From Cercozoa sp. M6MM (Eukaryota > Endomyxa: Ascetosporea), in the NCBI GenBank assembly GCA_040357565.1, contig JBDODJ010000042.1: DNA of 64,000 bases; one strand, written 5' to 3'. Below are positions 60,301 to 64,000 of the stretch, in pieces. The position numbers and the translations under genes are program-made. The notes beneath the pieces were generated by a model that was not told the DNA's origin, ran no database searches, and saw only the letters and a list, made by a program, of their open reading frames with translations. How positions within the stretch are numbered: the stretch's first letter is position 1; every line of letters starts with the position of its first letter.

Positions 60301-61801
60301 CAAGAGCGAGCACTGCTACAACGCGAAGATGCGTTGTTGCGACAGCAGGAGGAAACTTTGAAACGCGAACGCTCGCACGAACCGCGCGCTCGAACGAGTC
60401 GCGACGAAGCACTCGCCGAAGCGCAGCGACAGCTTCGCGAACAGTTCGAACGTGTTCGGCAACTTCAGTCGCAATTGTCGGAGCAGCAGGTACCTTTTCC
60501 TTTGCAAAAGCGGAACAAAGTAACTTTAAAGGTCGTTTCAGAACACGGTCGAAACGTATCGCAACGAAATTCGCGAGTTGCGCGACCGAGAGTCGAAAGT
60601 CGGCTTGGAACGTGACATTTCGGCGCAACGGAAGCTCGAAGAACAACAAACGCGCCTCCACGATCAACAGCGACGACTGCAAGCACTTGAAAGCGAACTC
60701 AAAAAAGGTGAAAGAACTTGGCACATGTCGAAATTGAATCCATCACTTTCGATGATTATACAGAGCGACAGCTTCGCCAGGAAGAACAAGAGGCAGCCCG
60801 AGCTGCGCTCGAAAACGAGCGAAATCGATTGGCCGATTCCGATGGCACAGCCAAAAACCTCAAGGAGCAAATCACAACCACGGAAGAGTCGCGTCTGTTG
60901 GCCGAACGAAAGATTCAGGAGCTGCAGCAAGAGGCCAAAAAGCGACGCAACCTCGAAGCTGCCCTCATGCGCAAAAACGAGGAACTGCGCGCTGCCAAAG
61001 CTTCGCAGCGAGAACGAGCGCGCAAACAGTCCGCGCTGGAGAAGCGACTTCAAGACGCACTGGAGCAACTCGCCGTGTTGCGTGAGATTCAGTCTGAGGG
61101 CACTCGCAGGTACTACACCTTTAGTTCAGTTTTCAGTCCCAACTTAAGATACAACACAGAGAGCAAGCCCTGGCGCAGCCGCCGGCCAAGGAAACAACGA
61201 CTGTGACGAAGCGTGTAGAAACTCGAACCACGAGAGAAGAGAACCAAGAGATGAGAGGCGGTTTGAACCTCCCAACCCAAGGTTCAAGTCCCCGTTTTGA
61301 GCTTTCACTCGAAAGCATCGAAGAAGAGAACGCAACTGAAGCCTTGGATGACGAAACTGAATATGACTATTTTAGCGTCACGAGCGGTAGCACTCGAAGC
61401 GAACCAGAGTTACTTTCGCGATCCGAGTCGCAGCAGCTTCAAGTCAGTGCAACACAGCCAACGGAAGGTGTGCAGCCGGAAACGGCACCGGCGGAGATGA
61501 GTTTCTCGTTGCAACGAGCAGATGCACTAAGCGCCCGAATATTTGTCGCGAGAGACGGACACCGAGCGGTACCTGACCATTGGATTACCGTTGTAAAATA
61601 TACTGTGTAGTTATAACGATGGGTATGGCTTGACAGGGACCCTTCACGTTCACGCAGTTGCTGACAAAGTTGCAGTCGAGGGAGTTTCGCACGTCGGATC
61701 TCATCTGGTACAAGGCGCTGGGAGAGTGGTGTCGAATCTCTTCCGTCCTCTGCGTGAGCACTCCTAGCATGAGTCAAAGCAGTCGCAGCGGTGGTCGTTA
61801 A
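57384..61801 (+). CDS. Giant coiled-coil protein with C-terminal GYF_2-like domain
   Basis: The ATG at 57384 gives MLHVDTWRTVLRPLNYYYQQ. Then come a Lys-rich exon (KHSKKKKKKSKRRQLKDLDS) and a long helical exon (58190-59300) resembling an armadillo/VHS-like or plain helical region. From about 59380 to 61100 there is near-continuous coiled coil with Glu/Arg/Gln heptads (EREEELEQKSTQLAEIETDS; QQQAALQQQQAALQRDRAQF). An acidic Ser-rich region follows, then IFVARDGHRA spliced in phase 0 to GPFTFTQLLTKLQSREFRTS and DLIWYKALGEWCRI, matching the GYF_2 pattern (GP-F, DLxW, EW). The stop is at 61801. The predicted length is well over 1,100 residues. The intron at about 57508-57536 is unusually short and doubtful. 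Function is unknown. Confidence 0.65.
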
Positions 61802-61827
61802 CTGAGGGGACTGCAGAACGTTCAATT

Positions 61828-64000
61828 TTAGATAACTGTTATGCTATATTTGTTGGCGAGGTAATAGGCGCGTTCAAGGAGTTTGTCCACTGAGATGCGC
61901 AGCAGTCGTGGCGACGAGACGAAGAAGTCAACCTCGGCTGAAGAAGAACAGAGCTGCAGCAGGCGTCGCGCTTGAAGCAGAGCTGCGATCGACACGTGCG
62001 ACAAGAATTCGGGTTGATTCAATGCATACTCGCAGAACAACGTATCGCATAGGCGTAGAAACTCCTCCTTCGTGGTGATTCGAGCACACAGTGTAGATTG
62101 GAGCTGAGAGAGCACGCGATCAGCACCGCCACAATATTTGAAATGTTCAAACAGCTTTTCGTCTTCGCATTTCAGCGCCTGCAGCGCTTGCTCGAGCACA
62201 GCTTCGTTCGAAACTGACTGTACCTTGTCAAGCACAAAAGCAGTCACTTCGCTCGCCGTGATGATGTCCAGGGTGTTGTTATTGCTGCACAACTTTCAGT
62301 ACATTCAGTTCTTCATTCCGCTTGCTTGCGAGAGTAAGGGAAGCGAACCAAACGTAAAATTTACCAATTGGATGGAACATACCTCGCGAAAGCGTTTGCG
62401 ACGAAGGCGATTGTCTTTAAGGCATGCGTTGACTCTGCTTTCAGTTTGCACTGCGATCGCAATTTCAAGACAATCATATGTGTGGCTTCATGGATTCGAC
62501 GCGCTTGGGAGAACGGACGCGTCTTGCGTTGCCGTCGTGTTTGCGCCTCAAGTTTCCTCCAACCACGAGTGTCACGCGGCAAATTGAGCAGACTGCGCCA
62601 AACCGCAAAGCGAACTTCGTTCGGAACAGTGTTTCCATTTCGCAGAAACTGATGCAGTTCTTTCGCGTTGAGTCGCAGGTCTGCAGTGTCTTTGCGTCTT
62701 CTTCTTCTTCTTCTTGCAGAATCCGCGATGTCTGTGCCGAGACTTGCCCGCGTTTTGATCGAGTCCTGTTCTTTGATGAAGGCGAGGTCATCATGTTCCT
62801 TCTTTGAGAAGCACAAAGCTCGCTCAGTCCATGAACTCAAAACCGACTCGGAGTTGCACTTGGATACACTGAATGCCAGCGTTGAGTCGACGGGAAGCCT
62901 CTTCCTTCGAAGCACGTGATGGTTGGAGGGTATGTCTTTGGGTCTAACTTCTTCCAGTCGTGAGATGCGTCCGATAGAAACAGCGCCTTGTTTGAGAAGA
63001 GCAAAGTACTTGTCGTTAACAGAGAAACCACCAGGCTGCGATTCTTCTCCTTTCGCTTCGTCGTCGAGGTGAAAGATTCTTGTGTTTTGCGCTCTTTTTC
63101 TTTTGTCAGAAATTGTCGCGAGTGGAAACATAACAAAACCACGAGTTTGTCGCACAATAACGTTGTTGCGATGCGTACTGAGCCCGAGTACTGAACCCAA
63201 CTTGCGGCAAAGTCGAACTCTGATAATCTTCTTTGCAAAAACACTTGGTTCGATGAAGATTGCATTTCCGTTGTTCGACCAACTGACGCAAGCTCGACCG
63301 TTGAGTAACACGTGGTTGACTTCCTTCGCTTGCTCAGGCAGCTGCTTGCTGTCCATCAAGACGTGCTCAACAAGGGGTTTGCTTTCTGGAAGTTCGATAT
63401 GCCATAGTTGAGTCTTTTTCGAAGTGCGAACAAGCAGCCGGCAGTGCTTTCCTTCTGTGCTGATGCAAGCACTCAACACTTGCGAGTCAGAGTGAAAGCT
63501 CGTTATAAAGCACATGGTCCTTGCGTTCCAAACCTGGCTTGTACAGCAAATTAAGTACTGCGCTGCTACAACCAGCCTGTGGGTAAATGAGCCAATTTTA
63601 CACACACACGGTCGTCAACGAGACTGAAGAACAAATCCACTGCTTTGCCCAGCTGCAAGATGGGCTTTGCTCCACTCTTTATCACCGGGCATTGTGCAAC
63701 TGCCTTCCACAAGACGACGGTGTGGGATGCACGACGTTGCAACTGCAGAATTTGCCCGTCTCTTGTTCCGACGAGAACACTGCCAGAAGCTGACATTTTG
63801 AGCTCGGACACAAGAAGGTTAGCAGTTATTTTGAGTTAAGTGTTAGTGGACTATACCAGCAGTCTTCTTCGCTCACAAGATGCGCTGACAACGGACTGCC
63901 AAGCTGGCACACAGTTTGCACGCATGCAAGTTTCTCTTTGAGCGACACAAATAAAACGGTGCCCCTTCGAGTGCTGACAAAGAGTGAGTCGCGATCAACG
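61828..64000 (-). CDS. TBC1D31: TBC1D31-like WD/TBC protein of centriolar satellites (5' partial)
   Basis: The gene enters from the right edge, so the N-terminus is missing. Visible N-terminal exons are WD-repeat-like (SCISTEGKHCRLLVRTSKKT is close to the frame used; HVLLNGRACVSWSNNGNAIF). The TBC part has LNAKELHQFLRNGNTVPNEV and RFAVWRSLLNLPRDTRGW, matching TBC1D31 (LLKFLKEYGEYPDKYR, IWRSLLQLPEN). The C-terminal exon (TITKEEFLRLCDTLF-like, KLFEHFKYCGGADRVLSQLQ, AEVDFFVSSPRLLRISVDKL) aligns to the human HFIDHDI..., LTREEWLKLFDNIF and FEFFFHH blocks. The stop is at 61828. TBC1D31 supports ciliogenesis at centriolar satellites in animals; catalytic Arg and Gln fingers are not seen in the part visible here, as is usual for this subfamily. 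Confidence 0.8.

Noticed and set aside
61270-61300. tRNA-like GGTTCAAGTCC
   Set aside because: It lies within the coding frame of the coiled-coil gene and has no acceptor stem or A box.

Overview
The window is nuclear DNA from an intron-rich, flagellated unicellular eukaryote (a protist). Supporting this: nearly every gene is cut by short (about 45-70 nt) GT-AG introns, the conserved genes are purely eukaryotic (RNA polymerase III, a SNARE, a cytosolic ribosomal protein, a complex I LYR subunit, prefoldin, an SLC12 transporter), and two cilium/centriole genes (CEP164-type and TBC1D31-type) are present. The lineage cannot be fixed from sequence alone. There is no bacterial, plasmid or viral island. 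Four dinucleotide (CA/TG) repeats are interrupted by runs of 10 or 100 N and are probably assembly gaps.

Layout. 1-6742 (-): RPC1, the largest subunit of RNA polymerase III, with its 3' end cut by the window edge. 7258-8378 (+): RS-domain protein, followed by a 77-bp MITE-like insertion. 8827-9821 (+): membrane-anchored USP-like protein disrupted by a perfect duplication. 10447-15765 (-): an Argonaute with an RS plus RGG N-terminus. 16311-18116 (+): syntaxin-16/TLG2. 19008-20616 (-): a globin fused to an RGS domain with an N-myristoylation signal, resolved to 11 exons. 21204-22828 (+): coiled-coil protein. 23218-25977 (-): CEP164-like. 26301-27180 (+): ribosomal protein eL20. 27533-28553 (+): STI1-like protein. 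29563-32942 (+): TMCO4/DUF726. 33291-34827 (-): type I membrane protein. 35249-37748 (+): unknown. 38078-38783 (+): prefoldin 6. 39025-40640 (-): unknown. 41034-42857 (+): low-complexity protein. 42988-43685 (-): NDUFA6. 43986-45745 (+): EIPR1. 45981-46533 (+): NOPCHAP1-like. 46882-52051 (+): SLC12 cation-chloride cotransporter. 52497-54885 (-): unknown. 55148-56311 (+): GPI-anchor-like surface protein. 56360-57261 (-): two small proteins, one with IQ motifs. 57384-61801 (+): giant coiled coil with a C-terminal GYF_2-like domain. 61828-64000 (-): TBC1D31, with its 5' end off the window.

The genes are independent housekeeping or cell-biology loci, not an operon-like system. The most unusual item is the globin-RGS fusion: a predicted membrane-tethered haem protein joined to a regulator of G-protein signalling, which suggests gas- or redox-controlled G-protein signalling. 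Second is the Argonaute whose N-terminus looks like a splicing factor (RS domain) and whose PIWI domain seems to lack part of the slicer tetrad. Exon joins were made by hand from GT-AG sites and reading-frame continuity; where a join is unresolved this is said.
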